A stretch of DNA of 32,541 nt from Alphaproteobacteria bacterium (lineage in GTDB: Bacteria; Pseudomonadota; Alphaproteobacteria; Sphingomonadales; Sphingomonadaceae). Each line of letters starts with the position of its first letter. The stretch's first letter is position 1. Positions 1 to 11,256 of this stretch are shown here, piece by piece. The stretch is taken from NCBI GenBank assembly GCA_030426245.1, contig JAUHYZ010000029.1:1-32541 (forward strand), in the 5' to 3' direction. The notes beneath the pieces are model-generated. The model was given only the letters and a program-made list of their open reading frames with translations, was not told the origin of the DNA and did not search any database. Position numbers and translations under genes: made by a program.

Positions 1-72
1 ACTCGGCCGTGAAACCAGACCGCGCCGATGGTACTAATGCTCAAGCATTGGAAGAGTAGGTCGTCGCCAGGC
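1..72 (+). rRNA. rrf: 5S ribosomal RNA, 3' part
   Basis: The window opens inside a 5S rRNA. The stretch from 'ctcggccgtgaaa' through 'gatggtacta' to 'gtaggtcg' and the closing 'gccaggc' is the conserved 3' part of bacterial 5S rRNA. The 5' part, roughly 40-45 nt, lies before the window. It marks the end of an rRNA operon, and the order 5S then tRNA-fMet is common in alphaproteobacterial rRNA operons. The exact 3' end (about 72) is judged from the usual closing sequence. Confidence 0.9.
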
Positions 73-120
73 ATTAAAGCTGGCGTGAGCACGGAAAAAC
101 CCATTCATAATGACACGAAA

Positions 121-153
121 GCCGCTGCCGGGCTCCCCGAGCGGCGGCTTTTT
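121..153 (+). terminator. Hairpin plus T-run between 5S rRNA and tRNA-fMet
   Basis: GCCGCTGC (121-128) pairs with GCGGCGGC (141-148) with one G-U pair, followed at once by a T-run (149-153). This has the form of a Rho-independent terminator. It lies about 50 nt after 5S and 90 nt before the tRNA, so it may end most rRNA operon transcripts before tRNA-fMet, or act as a processing hairpin. Confidence 0.65.
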
Positions 154-243
154 GGTCTCTGGCCCTTGGCCCGGGACCGTCCGCGAGGATAGCCAAGCGA
201 GCCGGATGGTTCGCGCAGCGATTGAGGGCGGAAAAGTAGGTGA

Positions 244-320
<77 letters not shown>

Positions 321-362
321 CCGCAAACTTCAACGAACAAAGTGAGTGCCAAGCGTTTGCGG
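321..362 (+). other. Inverted repeat just after tRNA-fMet
   Basis: CCGCAAAC (321-328) directly follows the tRNA CCA end and is the reverse complement of GTTTGCGG (355-362), with a 26-nt loop. There is no T-run, so it is not a terminator. It could fold in the tRNA trailer, or be chance. A short REP-like hairpin (CCCGC 367-371 / GCGGG 376-380) follows; that motif is frequent between genes of sphingomonads. Confidence 0.35.
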
Positions 363-440
363 TGTCCCCGCGAAGGCGGGAGCCCACGGCTTTCAGGTCA
401 TCTGCGTCCTGCATCGATCTCCTGGCAACCCATTCCCAAT

Positions 441-464
441 GCCCCGCCATGTGCGGGGCTTTTT
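441..464 (+). terminator. Rho-independent terminator after tRNA-fMet
   Basis: GCCCCGC (441-447) pairs with GCGGGGC (453-459) around a 5-nt loop and is followed by TTTTT (460-464). It is well placed to end the rRNA/tRNA transcript before the next operon starts. Confidence 0.85.
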
Positions 465-567
465 GCGTTTGGATGTCCAAGCCTTTCGTCACCTTCGCTT
501 CAGCCCTTGCGCTTGAGTTGTCTTTGTCCAAAGGGTGATGCGCGATGAACAGGCGAGAGGACACCAC

Positions 568-1302
568 GTGAATCTGGAAATACTCAAAGGCCGCGTTGCC
601 GTTGTTACGGGCGCAAGTTCCGGCATCGGAGAGGCCTGTGCGCTGGGCTATGCCCGCGCCGGGGCAAAGGTTGTGCTGGCGGCACGCCGCGCCGAGCGGC
701 TCGATGCCTTGGTCGAGAAGATCGAAGGCATGGGCGGCCAAGCGCTTGGCGTGCCGACCGACGTGACCAGCGAAGACGCGGTCGATGCACTTTTCGAACG
801 CGCATTGGAGCGTTTCGGCACGGTCGATATTTTGATCAACAATGCGGGCTTCGCAGATAGTACGCCGATCGAGGACTGCTCGCTCGAACTGTGGATGCGG
901 ATGATCAACACCAATCTGACATCGGCCTATCTGTGCAGCCGCCATGCATTCCGCATCATGAAGCCGCAGGGTCACGGGCGGATCATCAATGTCGGTTCGA
1001 TTTCGGCCCGCGTCCCGCGGGAAACCAGCCCGGCCTACACTGCCAGCAAATACGGGCTGAACGGCCTGACCCATGCGCTGGCGCTGGACGGCCGCGACTG
1101 GAACATCGCCGTATCGCTGTTCAATCCCGGCATCGTTGCAACGGAAATTTCACCCGGCGCAGTCAAGCTGCCGAGGGATTTCGCCGCGGCGCCGGAAGAC
1201 ATTGCCGATGCGATCATTCACATGACGGCCATCCCCGATCACCTCAATTTCTACGAGGCGATGATCGTCCAGAACAAGCTGCCCTTCCTCGGAAGGGGTT
1301 GA
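568..1302 (+). CDS. Short-chain dehydrogenase/reductase (SDR)
   Basis: A classical SDR of 244 residues. SDRs oxidise an alcohol or reduce a carbonyl using NAD(P). The Rossmann glycine motif TGASSGIG is at about 14-21, NNAG at about 91-94, the catalytic serine in NVGSIS at about 144 and the YxxxK pair in YTASK at 157/161. The GTG start at 568 is preferred because GAGAGG lies 7 nt upstream and the length then fits the family; an in-frame ATG at 538 and GTG at 535 would add a tail outside the fold. It is the first gene of a four-gene operon, 10 nt before a 2-hydroxy-acid dehydrogenase, so a hydroxy- or keto-acid intermediate is plausible. The substrate cannot be read from the sequence. Confidence 0.93.
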   Translation: MNLEILKGRVAVVTGASSGIGEACALGYARAGAKVVLAARRAERLDALVEKIEGMGGQALGVPTDVTSEDAVDALFERALERFGTVDILINNAGFADSTPIEDCSLELWMRMINTNLTSAYLCSRHAFRIMKPQGHGRIINVGSISARVPRETSPAYTASKYGLNGLTHALALDGRDWNIAVSLFNPGIVATEISPGAVKLPRDFAAAPEDIADAIIHMTAIPDHLNFYEAMIVQNKLPFLGRG

Positions 1303-1312
1303 AGGATAGGCC

Positions 1313-2467
1313 ATGGCCGCTGCGCCCGATTTCAATTGCTACAATATTTCGCAATTGCGCGAGGCGGCGCAGCGCCGGCTGCCGCTGGGCATCTGGGAAT
1401 ATCTCGAACGGGGCACGGAAGACGAACATGCCATGGCGCGCAACCGCGCCTCGCTCGATGCCGTCACCTTCCGCCCCAGGATCGCCCGCGACGTTTCCAT
1501 GATCGACATGACGAGCCGTTTGCTGGGCTGCGAATCCAGCTTTCCCCTGGCGGTCGCGCCGACCGGGGCGGCCGGCATCATGGCCTATAATGGCGACCTG
1601 GCACTGGCCAAGGCGGCCGCGCGCGCCGGTGTGCCTTTCACGATTTCCTCCGCCAGCACGATGGATCTGGAACAGATCGCTTCGGCCGGCGGCCAGCTGT
1701 GGTTCCAGCTCTATCTCTGGGCCGACCGCAGCCTCTCGCATGCGGCGCTGGAGCGCGCGCATGGTGCCGGGTGTCAGGCGCTGCTGGTCACGCTCGACAT
1801 GGCCAAGCCGCCCAACCGCGAATATTTGCAGCGCAATGGTTTCGGCACGCCTTTCCGCCTCAACACCCGCAACACGCTGGACGTGCTGATGCATCCGCGC
1901 TGGCTGATCGGCGTGATGGGCCGCTATGCGCTGAGCGGCGGCATCCCCAGCCAGGCGAACCTGCCGGACCGGCTGCGCAACAAGGTGACGCAGAGCGCGA
2001 AGCCGGGCGCATTGTTCAAGCAGGACGATCTCGACTGGCAAATGCTGGCCGACCTGCGCGAACGCTGGCCGGGCAAATTCGTGCTGAAGGGCGTGCTGCG
2101 CGCCGACGATGCGGAACGGGCCGCGGCCATCGGGGCGGACGGTATCGTCGTTTCCAATCATGGCGGCCGGGCGCTGGACGGCGCAATCGCGACCATCGAC
2201 GCCTTGCCGGACATTGTGGCCGCCGTGAAAGGCAAGCTGGAGATCCTGTTCGACAGCGGCATTCGCCGCGGCACCGATGTGGTGCGGGCACTGGCCATCG
2301 GGGCGGACGGGGTTCTTTCTGGCCGGGCTCCGCTTTACGGCCTGGCGCGCGGCGGTGAAGAAGGCGTGCTGCGTGCGCTGGAACTGCTGAGGGAAGAAAC
2401 CGCGCGGACCATGGCCATGGTCGGCGCGCGCAATGTCGGCGAGCTGGACAGCGGCTTGCTGGGCTGA
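1313..2467 (+). CDS. FMN-dependent alpha-hydroxy-acid dehydrogenase
   Basis: A 384-residue member of the L-lactate/mandelate dehydrogenase and glycolate oxidase family. These flavoenzymes turn an L-2-hydroxy acid into the 2-keto acid, passing electrons to quinone, cytochrome or oxygen. The TIM-barrel landmarks are present: the PTGAAG segment near 84, WFQLY near 137, the FMN-contacting lysine in KGVL, and the active-site signature SNHGGRALD at about 281-289 with the catalytic histidine. The second half holds DSGIRRGTDVVRALAIGAD, the phosphate-binding region. Length is normal. It starts 10 nt after the SDR stop with GAAGGA upstream. The identity (lactate, mandelate or other) cannot be fixed from sequence alone. 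Confidence 0.93.
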   Translation: MAAAPDFNCYNISQLREAAQRRLPLGIWEYLERGTEDEHAMARNRASLDAVTFRPRIARDVSMIDMTSRLLGCESSFPLAVAPTGAAGIMAYNGDLALAKAAARAGVPFTISSASTMDLEQIASAGGQLWFQLYLWADRSLSHAALERAHGAGCQALLVTLDMAKPPNREYLQRNGFGTPFRLNTRNTLDVLMHPRWLIGVMGRYALSGGIPSQANLPDRLRNKVTQSAKPGALFKQDDLDWQMLADLRERWPGKFVLKGVLRADDAERAAAIGADGIVVSNHGGRALDGAIATIDALPDIVAAVKGKLEILFDSGIRRGTDVVRALAIGADGVLSGRAPLYGLARGGEEGVLRALELLREETARTMAMVGARNVGELDSGLLG

Positions 2468-2593
2468 GGAAAACCCCGCATGGTGCATGCCGCCGATGCG
2501 GCGCGAGGTATCATGCTTGGAGATGTGAGCCTGCTTCCCGCACGATAAGGCAAGGGGCCGCCCGCCAAGGCGGGGGCTGGAGAGGGAGAAGCG

Positions 2594-3928
2594 ATGCCGA
2601 CACCGTTCAGCGAGGCCGTCTCGCGCGAGCCGCTAAAACTGTTCTCGATCGCGACCTTCGTGATCTGCATGATCGTGCTGGTCTGCGACGGCATGGATGC
2701 GCAGCTGCTGGGCATCGTGGCGCCCAAGGTGATCGAGGAGTTCGGTGTCGACCGCGGGACTTTCGGCATTGCCATGAGTGCGGCGCTGGTCGGCTTCGGT
2801 CTCGGTTCCTGGGGCGGGGGCTGGCTGGGCGACAAGATCGGGCGGCGCTGGTCGCTCGCGCTGGCCACCGTGATCTTCTCGCTCGCCACGGTGGGCGCGT
2901 CCTTTTCGGGCGATGTCTGGCAGATGGCCGTCTGGCGGATCGTGGGCGGGCTGGGCTTCGGCTCCGCCTATTCCAACGCGATTGCGCTCGCCAGCGAGTG
3001 GCTGCCGGAACGCTGGCGCTCCGTCGGGGTGACGACGCTTTCGGTCGGCACGCCTGCCGGCGGGCTGGTGATCGCGGCGATGGCCCCGGCACTGGTCGAG
3101 CTCTATGGCTGGCGCGGAACCTTCGTGGTGATCGGCCTGGCGACCTTTGCGGTGGTCGTGCTGATCGTGGCCATTCTGCGCGACAGCCCGACATTCCTGT
3201 TGGCGCAGGGCAAGCAGGCGCAGGCGCATGACGCGGCGCGCAAGGTGCTGACCGGCGAGTTCGAGCTTGCGCCGGAACAGCATCACACGGACCGCGACGG
3301 CGCCTCTGTCGGCGTGTTCGACCGCAGCAATCTGCGGCTCAATCTGGGCGTCGGCATTGCCTTCGCTTCCGCGACCACCTGCGCCTATGGCATCCTCAAC
3401 TGGACGACCACGATGCTGACGGCAGAAGCCTTCACGTTCGAACAGGCGAGCTATGCGGTGTCGATTGCCGGCCTCACCTCGATCGCGGCGTCGATCGCGG
3501 CCGGCCTGCTGGTGCAGCATTTCGGCTCGCGCAAGGTGACCGCCACGCTCAGCTTCGCGCTGGTGCTCACCATGCTGGCGCTTGGGTTGAGAGTGGAAAC
3601 GCTCTCCGGCATTCCCACCGCGGCAGACCGCTTCCAGGTGGTCGCTCTGATCGGTCTGGGGGCCGCTCTGTTCAGCGGCTCTATTGCCAGCTTCTACGCC
3701 ATGATGGCCCATGGCTATCCGCCCTCCTGCCGCTCGGCCGGAATCGGCTTCGGCATTTTCGTAGGGCGTATCGGGGCCATCGCGGCCAGCGGGCTGGGCG
3801 GTTGGCTGCTGGATCTGGGGCAGGGCAGCGTGGTGCCCTTCTTCGCGGTGCTGAGCTTCAGCGCCGTGCTGGTTTCCGCCGCTGCCTTTGTGGTTGACCG
3901 CCATGTGGAACCTGCCAATCACTCATAG
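2594..3928 (+). CDS. MFS transporter, aromatic acid:H+ symporter type
   Basis: A 444-residue, very hydrophobic protein with about 12 membrane segments in two halves separated by a hydrophilic loop around residues 205-245. The first helix carries CDGMDAQLLGIVAP, matching the D-G-x-D signature that marks the AAHS group (PcaK/BenK relatives). The loop after helix 2 has the MFS motif GGWLGDKIGRRW. Relatives import aromatic or other small organic acids with protons. The start at 2594 has GGAGAGGGAGAAG just upstream. It sits between the hydroxy-acid dehydrogenase and the 5-oxoprolinase (3-nt gap), so it likely imports the substrate of this operon. The substrate is unknown. Confidence 0.9.
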   Translation: MPTPFSEAVSREPLKLFSIATFVICMIVLVCDGMDAQLLGIVAPKVIEEFGVDRGTFGIAMSAALVGFGLGSWGGGWLGDKIGRRWSLALATVIFSLATVGASFSGDVWQMAVWRIVGGLGFGSAYSNAIALASEWLPERWRSVGVTTLSVGTPAGGLVIAAMAPALVELYGWRGTFVVIGLATFAVVVLIVAILRDSPTFLLAQGKQAQAHDAARKVLTGEFELAPEQHHTDRDGASVGVFDRSNLRLNLGVGIAFASATTCAYGILNWTTTMLTAEAFTFEQASYAVSIAGLTSIAASIAAGLLVQHFGSRKVTATLSFALVLTMLALGLRVETLSGIPTAADRFQVVALIGLGAALFSGSIASFYAMMAHGYPPSCRSAGIGFGIFVGRIGAIAASGLGGWLLDLGQGSVVPFFAVLSFSAVLVSAAAFVVDRHVEPANHS

Positions 3929-3931
3929 CCT

Positions 3932-7515
<3,584 letters not shown>

Positions 7516-7519
<4 letters not shown>

Positions 7520-8919
7520 TCCCCGGCAAAGGCGAAAGGAACGCCCGTGTCGCGGTAATTGTCCGGCCGCATGTCGCGCCCGATGGGCGGGGCGGAACGG
7601 GCCACGCAATGCGGGCGGTGGCAGAGATGGCAGGCGACGCCAATCGGCGTGGGCTGCGTATTCTCCATCCCGTCGGCATAGACCAGCAGCGGGGCGTGTT
7701 CCTGTGCGCAGGCCAGCGCCACGGCCCGCATGGCGCGCGGGGCATGCCACGATCCGCCGCCCGAAGTGACGGTGCGGGCGATGGAGAGGAAGCGCTGCCC
7801 GTCGGGCAGTTCCAGCTTCTGGGGCAGGATTTGGCGCGGGATGGAGAAGCTGTGATGCACGCTCCATAGCGGGCAGCCGCCGCCATGCCGGGCAAAGGGA
7901 AAGCCTGCACCGTCGAGCCGCTTGGAGACATTGCCCGCCCGGTCGATGCGGATGAAGAAGAAGGGCACGCCTTCCTCTCCCGGCTTCTGCAGCGTGGTCA
8001 GGCGGTGTGCGACCTGTTCGAAGCTGGCGCCGAATTCGCGGCACAGCGCCTCTATGTCATGGCGGCTCTTGCGTGCGGCGCGCACGAAGGGGCGGTAGGG
8101 CATGATCAGCGCGGCGGCCCAATAAGTCACCAGCGCCCTGCGCGCCAGGCGGCGGGCATTGTCGCTTGCAAAGCGGCCATCGGTCAGCGCGGCCTCAACT
8201 TGCTTTTCCGCTTCCAGCAGGCCGAGCTGCAGCGCCAGCTGGAACTTGCGAGAGCTGTGTTCGAGCTGCTGGCTGACGAACACCTGTTCCCGGTGGACGT
8301 CGTGGAATCGCTGCGCACCCAATATCACTTCGGGATCGACGAAGCGCACGCGCAGCCGGTGCTTCGATTCAATGCGTTCGATCATGGCGTCGAGGCCGGA
8401 AACCTCCTGCGCCAGTTCGGACGCGGAATCGTCCAGCGCGGGGAAGCAGTTGCGCCGCGCGGCCAGGAAATTGCGGGCCTCGGTCACCGGATCGGGCATC
8501 AGCGCGCCGGCATCCCCGCCGCTTGCGATCTCGCGCCGCTGGGCAAGCTCAAGCTGCTCCTCCTCGAAAGCGGTGTGGAGCCGGATCAGCGCTTCGGCGA
8601 AGCCGGGATAGGAGGTCGCAATATCGGCAATGTCCAGCGCGGGCAGATCGATATCGGCAAAGATCGGCTCCTTCAGCAGAGCCTGCAGCCGCGCAGCGGT
8701 TTCCTCCCCCTCATCGTCGGCCAGATCGGCAATGTCGATGCGATAGGTCTTGGCCAGCTTGAGCAGCAATTCGGCCGTCACCGGGCGCTGGTTGCGCTCC
8801 ATCAGGGCGACGTAGGAAGGCGATATTTCCAGGTCCGCGGCCATATTGGCCTGGGTCAGGCCGAGGTCCCGGCGGACCCGTTTGAGCCGCGGCCCCATAT
8901 AGATCGCATTGCGGGCCAT
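7516..8919 (-). CDS. XRE-family regulator of the RamB/PrpR (short-chain acyl-CoA/glyoxylate) type
   Basis: A 467-residue DNA-binding regulator. An XRE helix-turn-helix fills about residues 9-64. The middle resembles an IrrE/M78 peptidase domain, but where an active member would have HExxH this one reads LALQLGL (228-234), so it is probably not a protease. The C-terminal DUF2083-like region ends with CHLCHRPHC (Cys430, 433, 438), the conserved cysteine cluster of this family. Known relatives are RamB of Corynebacterium and PrpR of Mycobacterium, which control acetate, glyoxylate-cycle and propionate genes. Here it is divergent from isocitrate lyase, as expected for a RamB-like role. It converges on the 5-oxoprolinase gene with a 4-nt overlap. 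Self-regulation is likely, since the operator-like sites lie just before its start. Confidence 0.9.
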
Positions 8920-8935
8920 GATTGCTATCCTCGCG

Positions 8936-8998
8936 CTTACAAGCCGCGGTGAGTCGATGCCTTACAACTTTACAAGCATATTTTGTAAGGTTTGACAA
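8936..8998. promoter_or_regulatory. CTTACAA-type operator array between regulator and aceA
   Basis: Four copies of an 8-mer occur here: CTTACAAG (8936-8943), CTTACAAC (8961-8968), TTTACAAG (8969-8976) and, inverted, TTTGTAAG (8982-8989). CCTTACAA (8960-8967) and TTGTAAGG (8983-8990) make a perfect 8-bp inverted repeat. A TTGACA hexamer (8992-8997) follows and may be the -35 of aceA, although no clear -10 was found 17 nt later. The core resembles the A/T-rich RamB/PrpR sites with TTTGCAAA described in actinobacteria. Binding by the adjacent regulator is inferred. Confidence 0.6.
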
Positions 8999-9095
8999 TA
9001 TGACACCGCAGGCCCTGCCGCATTGCAGCAATCGGTGCGAAATCCCTTGCGAGGCCGAAAACGGCTCCCCTCTCCAGACGCAAGGATTCGCTACC

Positions 9096-10691
9096 ATGAC
9101 TCACCAGGCAGATATTGACCGCCTTTCCGAAACGATTGCCGCCCAGGGTGCGCCCTGGAACGCGATCGACGCGGAATCCGCCGCCCGCATGCGGATGCAG
9201 AACCGCTTCCAGACCGGGCTCGACATTGCCCGCTACACCGCCAAGATCATGCGCCGGGACATGGCCGCATATGATGCGGACCCGGCAGCCTATACGCAGT
9301 CGCTCGGCTGCTGGCACGGCTTTATCGGCCAGCAGAAGATGATCAGTATCAAGAAGCATTTCGGCTCCACCAAGGGCAAATATCTCTATTTGTCCGGCTG
9401 GATGATCGCCGCCCTGCGCAGCGAATTCGGGCCGCTGCCCGACCAGTCCATGCATGAGAAGACCTCCGTGCCCGCGCTGATCGAGGAGCTCTACACCTTC
9501 CTGCGCCAGGCCGATGCGCGCGAGCTGGGCATGATGTTCCGCGAGCTGGACGAAGCGCGCGCCACGCACAACCAGCTGGACGAGCTGCGCCTGATCAACG
9601 CCATCGAAAATCACGAAACGCATGTCGTGCCGATCATCGCCGATATCGATGCCGGTTTCGGCAATGCCGAGGCGACCTATCTGCTGGCCAGGAAGATGAT
9701 CGAGGCGGGCGCCTGCGCGATCCAGATCGAGAACCAGGTTTCCGACGAGAAGCAATGCGGCCACCAGGACGGCAAGGTTACCGTTCCGCATGAGGACTTC
9801 CTCGCGAAGATCCGCGCGGTCCGTTACGCCTTCCTCGAACTCGGCGTGGATGACGGCGTGATCGTTGCCCGCACGGACTCGCTCGGCGCGGGGCTGACCA
9901 AGCAGATCGCCTACACCAATGAGGAAGGCGATCTGGGCGACCGGTACAATGCGTTCCTCGATTGCGAGGAAGTCGATCCGTCTGCGATCCGCAATGGAGA
10001 CGTGTTCATCAGCCGCGGCGGCAAATTGCTGCGCCCCAAACGCCTGCCCAGCAGTCTCTACCAGTTCCGCGCCGGAACGGGGGAAGACCGCTGCGTGCTG
10101 GACTGCATCACCTCATTGCAGAACGGTGCCGACCTGCTGTGGATCGAAACCGAGAAGCCGCATATCGATCAGATCGCCGGCATGGTGGACCGGGTCCGCG
10201 AAGTCGTGCCCACTGCCAAGCTGGTCTATAACAATTCGCCCAGCTTCAACTGGACGCTCAATTTCCGCCAGCAGGTCTATGATGCCTGGGAAGCGGAAGG
10301 CCGCGACCTGTCGGGCTATGACCGGGCAAAGCTGATGAGCGCCGATTATGACGGCAGCGAGTTGGCCGAGCAGGCGGACGAGAAGATCCGCACATTCCAG
10401 CGCGACGCTTCGGCCCGCGCGGGGATCTTCCACCACCTGATCACGCTGCCGACCTATCACACGGCGGCGCTGAGCACCGACAATCTCGCGAAGGAGTATT
10501 TCGGCGATCAGGGCATGCTTGGCTACGTCGCCGGGGTTCAGCGCAAGGAAATCCGCCAGGGTATCGCCTGCGTGAAGCACCAGAACATGGCCGGCTCCGA
10601 CATCGGGGACGATCACAAGGAGTACTTTGCCGGCGAAGCGGCCCTGAAGGCCGGCGGCAAGGACAACACCATGAATCAATTTGCCGCCTGA
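9096..10691 (+). CDS. aceA: Isocitrate lyase
   Basis: A 531-residue isocitrate lyase, which cleaves isocitrate to succinate and glyoxylate in the glyoxylate bypass and allows growth on acetate, fatty acids or other C2 sources. The length equals that of the Pseudomonas aeruginosa-type enzyme and exceeds the roughly 430 of the E. coli type. The catalytic segment EKQCGHQDGKV lies near 218-228 with the conserved Cys-Gly-His. Metal-site context is seen at IIADIDAGFGN (about 180-190) and VARTDSLGAG. The start at 9096 follows AAGGAT; the frame is open upstream, but homology begins at MTHQADID. It is divergent from a RamB-like regulator. The last codons (NQFAA then stop) begin a threefold 29-bp repeat. 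Malate synthase is not in the window. Confidence 0.97.
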   Translation: MTHQADIDRLSETIAAQGAPWNAIDAESAARMRMQNRFQTGLDIARYTAKIMRRDMAAYDADPAAYTQSLGCWHGFIGQQKMISIKKHFGSTKGKYLYLSGWMIAALRSEFGPLPDQSMHEKTSVPALIEELYTFLRQADARELGMMFRELDEARATHNQLDELRLINAIENHETHVVPIIADIDAGFGNAEATYLLARKMIEAGACAIQIENQVSDEKQCGHQDGKVTVPHEDFLAKIRAVRYAFLELGVDDGVIVARTDSLGAGLTKQIAYTNEEGDLGDRYNAFLDCEEVDPSAIRNGDVFISRGGKLLRPKRLPSSLYQFRAGTGEDRCVLDCITSLQNGADLLWIETEKPHIDQIAGMVDRVREVVPTAKLVYNNSPSFNWTLNFRQQVYDAWEAEGRDLSGYDRAKLMSADYDGSELAEQADEKIRTFQRDASARAGIFHHLITLPTYHTAALSTDNLAKEYFGDQGMLGYVAGVQRKEIRQGIACVKHQNMAGSDIGDDHKEYFAGEAALKAGGKDNTMNQFAA

Positions 10692-10763
10692 CGGCGGTTG
10701 GAAACCAGTTTGCGGCGTAAAGGCCGCGGGGAACCAGTTTGCGGCCTGAGTGCCGATAGTAAG
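10677..10763 (+). repeat. Three 29-bp tandem repeats of the aceA 3' end
   Basis: Imperfect copies lie at 10677-10705, 10706-10734 and 10735-10763. Each carries CA(A/G)TTTGC followed by two alanine-like codons and a stop. With the preceding AAT or AAC codon each copy reads Asn-Gln-Phe-Ala-Ala-stop in its own frame. Neighbouring copies differ at about 9 of 29 positions, but inside the NQFAA-stop part every difference is synonymous. Confidence 0.85.
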
Positions 10764-10775
10764 AGGAGAACGATC

Positions 10776-10928
10776 ATGAGTGAACCAGCAAGGGCACGCG
10801 CTGTCTTCTCGACCGAAGACTTCCGCCTGCTTCGCAATGCAGTGTCGCATTATGCGCGCACCAACCGGGACGATCCCGACAGCGTGAAATATGCGCATCT
10901 GTTTCACCGCCTCGGCCGCGTGGCCTGA
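10776..10928 (+). CDS. Small conserved-looking protein, 50 residues
   Basis: An ORF of 50 codons beginning MSEPARARAVF, with AAGAGGAG about 7 nt upstream of the ATG, which is a good ribosome site. The product is soluble, rich in Arg, His and Asp, and has no signal or membrane segment. The central part FRLLRNAVSHYARTN looks like an amphipathic helix. It follows aceA by 84 nt in the same direction with no terminator between, so it is probably co-transcribed; the terminator at 11079-11120 would end both. Function is unknown. The ribosome site, codon use like its neighbours and the aceA context support it as a real gene. Confidence 0.7.
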   Translation: MSEPARARAVFSTEDFRLLRNAVSHYARTNRDDPDSVKYAHLFHRLGRVA

Positions 10929-10949
10929 GCGGGAGGAACCGGCCCAAGA

Positions 10950-11069
10950 GCTGCTGCCGCCGCCGATAACATAAGATCGGCATCGGAGAGGATGCCGGCG
11001 GCAGGCAGCACAGGGCCGACATTCCGGGTCCAACCGCAAGCCTTAGGCAGGCGGTCCCCTCACCCGGAA
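10950..11069 (+). ncRNA. Candidate structured RNA / 3' UTR element
   Basis: Two strong foldable units lie in a gene-free stretch before a terminator. In the first, GCTGCTGCCGCC (10950-10961) pairs with GGCGGCAGGCAGC (10997-11009) with one bulge, enclosing GGCATC (10979-10984) / GATGCC (10991-10996) with a purine loop GGAGAG. In the second, TTCCGGGT (11022-11029) pairs with ACCCGGAA (11062-11069), then ACCGC (11033-11037) with GCGGT (11051-11055), then GCC (11040-11042) with GGC (11046-11048), giving one long stacked hairpin. I do not recognise a known family (not SRP, RNase P or tmRNA). It may be the 3' UTR of the aceA transcript or a separate small RNA. Confidence 0.5.
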
Positions 11070-11078
11070 ATTCGAAGG

Positions 11079-11120
11079 GATCGCGGTCATGCTCTTACAG
11101 GGCGTGGCCGCGATCTTTTT
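11079..11120 (+). terminator. Rho-independent terminator
   Basis: GATCGCGGTCATGC (11079-11092) pairs with GCGTGGCCGCGATC (11102-11115), giving 14 pairs including two G-U, with a 9-nt loop and TTTTT at 11116-11120. It would end transcripts from aceA, the 50-residue gene and the structured element. Confidence 0.88.
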
Positions 11121-11147
11121 GTGGCAGATTGGCCCGTGGGCGATGCC

Positions 11148-11176
11148 GGAATGTCTGCTTACGACCGATTGCGACC
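11148..11176 (+). repeat. Intergenic repeat, family B, copy 1
   Basis: A stretch built around AATGTCTGCTT and CGATTGCG. A diverged copy in the same direction is at 11606-11634 (AATGTCCGCTTT, CCAATTGCG). Sequences of this form recur between genes in sphingomonads. Together with family A it brackets the GIY-YIG gene. Confidence 0.55.
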
Positions 11177-11198
11177 GATGGGCCTTTGCACAGAACTC

Positions 11199-11225
11199 CC
11201 GTTCGTCCTGAGCCTGTCGAAGGAC
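11199..11225 (+). repeat. Intergenic repeat, family A, copy 1 (27 bp)
   Basis: A 27-bp unit starting CCGTTCGTCCTGAGCC and ending GTCGAAGGAC. Its exact reverse complement is at 11566-11592. The motif 'cctgagcctgtcgaagg' is a well-known kind of dispersed repeat in sphingomonad genomes. It lies 31 nt beyond the stop of the GIY-YIG gene. Confidence 0.8.
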
Positions 11226-11256
11226 ACGCGTTGCCGGTGCCTCAGGAATATGCTGC

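Noticed and set aside
505-537. A stretch whose translation reads LSLSKG, like the family A repeat
   Set aside because: At DNA level it matches the 27-bp repeat poorly, so a chance peptide similarity is more likely than a repeat copy.
2561-2575. CCCGCC/GGCGGG hairpin before the transporter gene as a terminator or riboswitch
   Set aside because: The loop would be only 2 nt and no T-run follows. It is probably a fragment of the common 'ccgccaaggcgg' intergenic motif.
8922-9095. An upstream in-frame extension of isocitrate lyase
   Set aside because: It would run through the operator array and has no homology or ribosome site; the enzyme family begins at MTHQADID.
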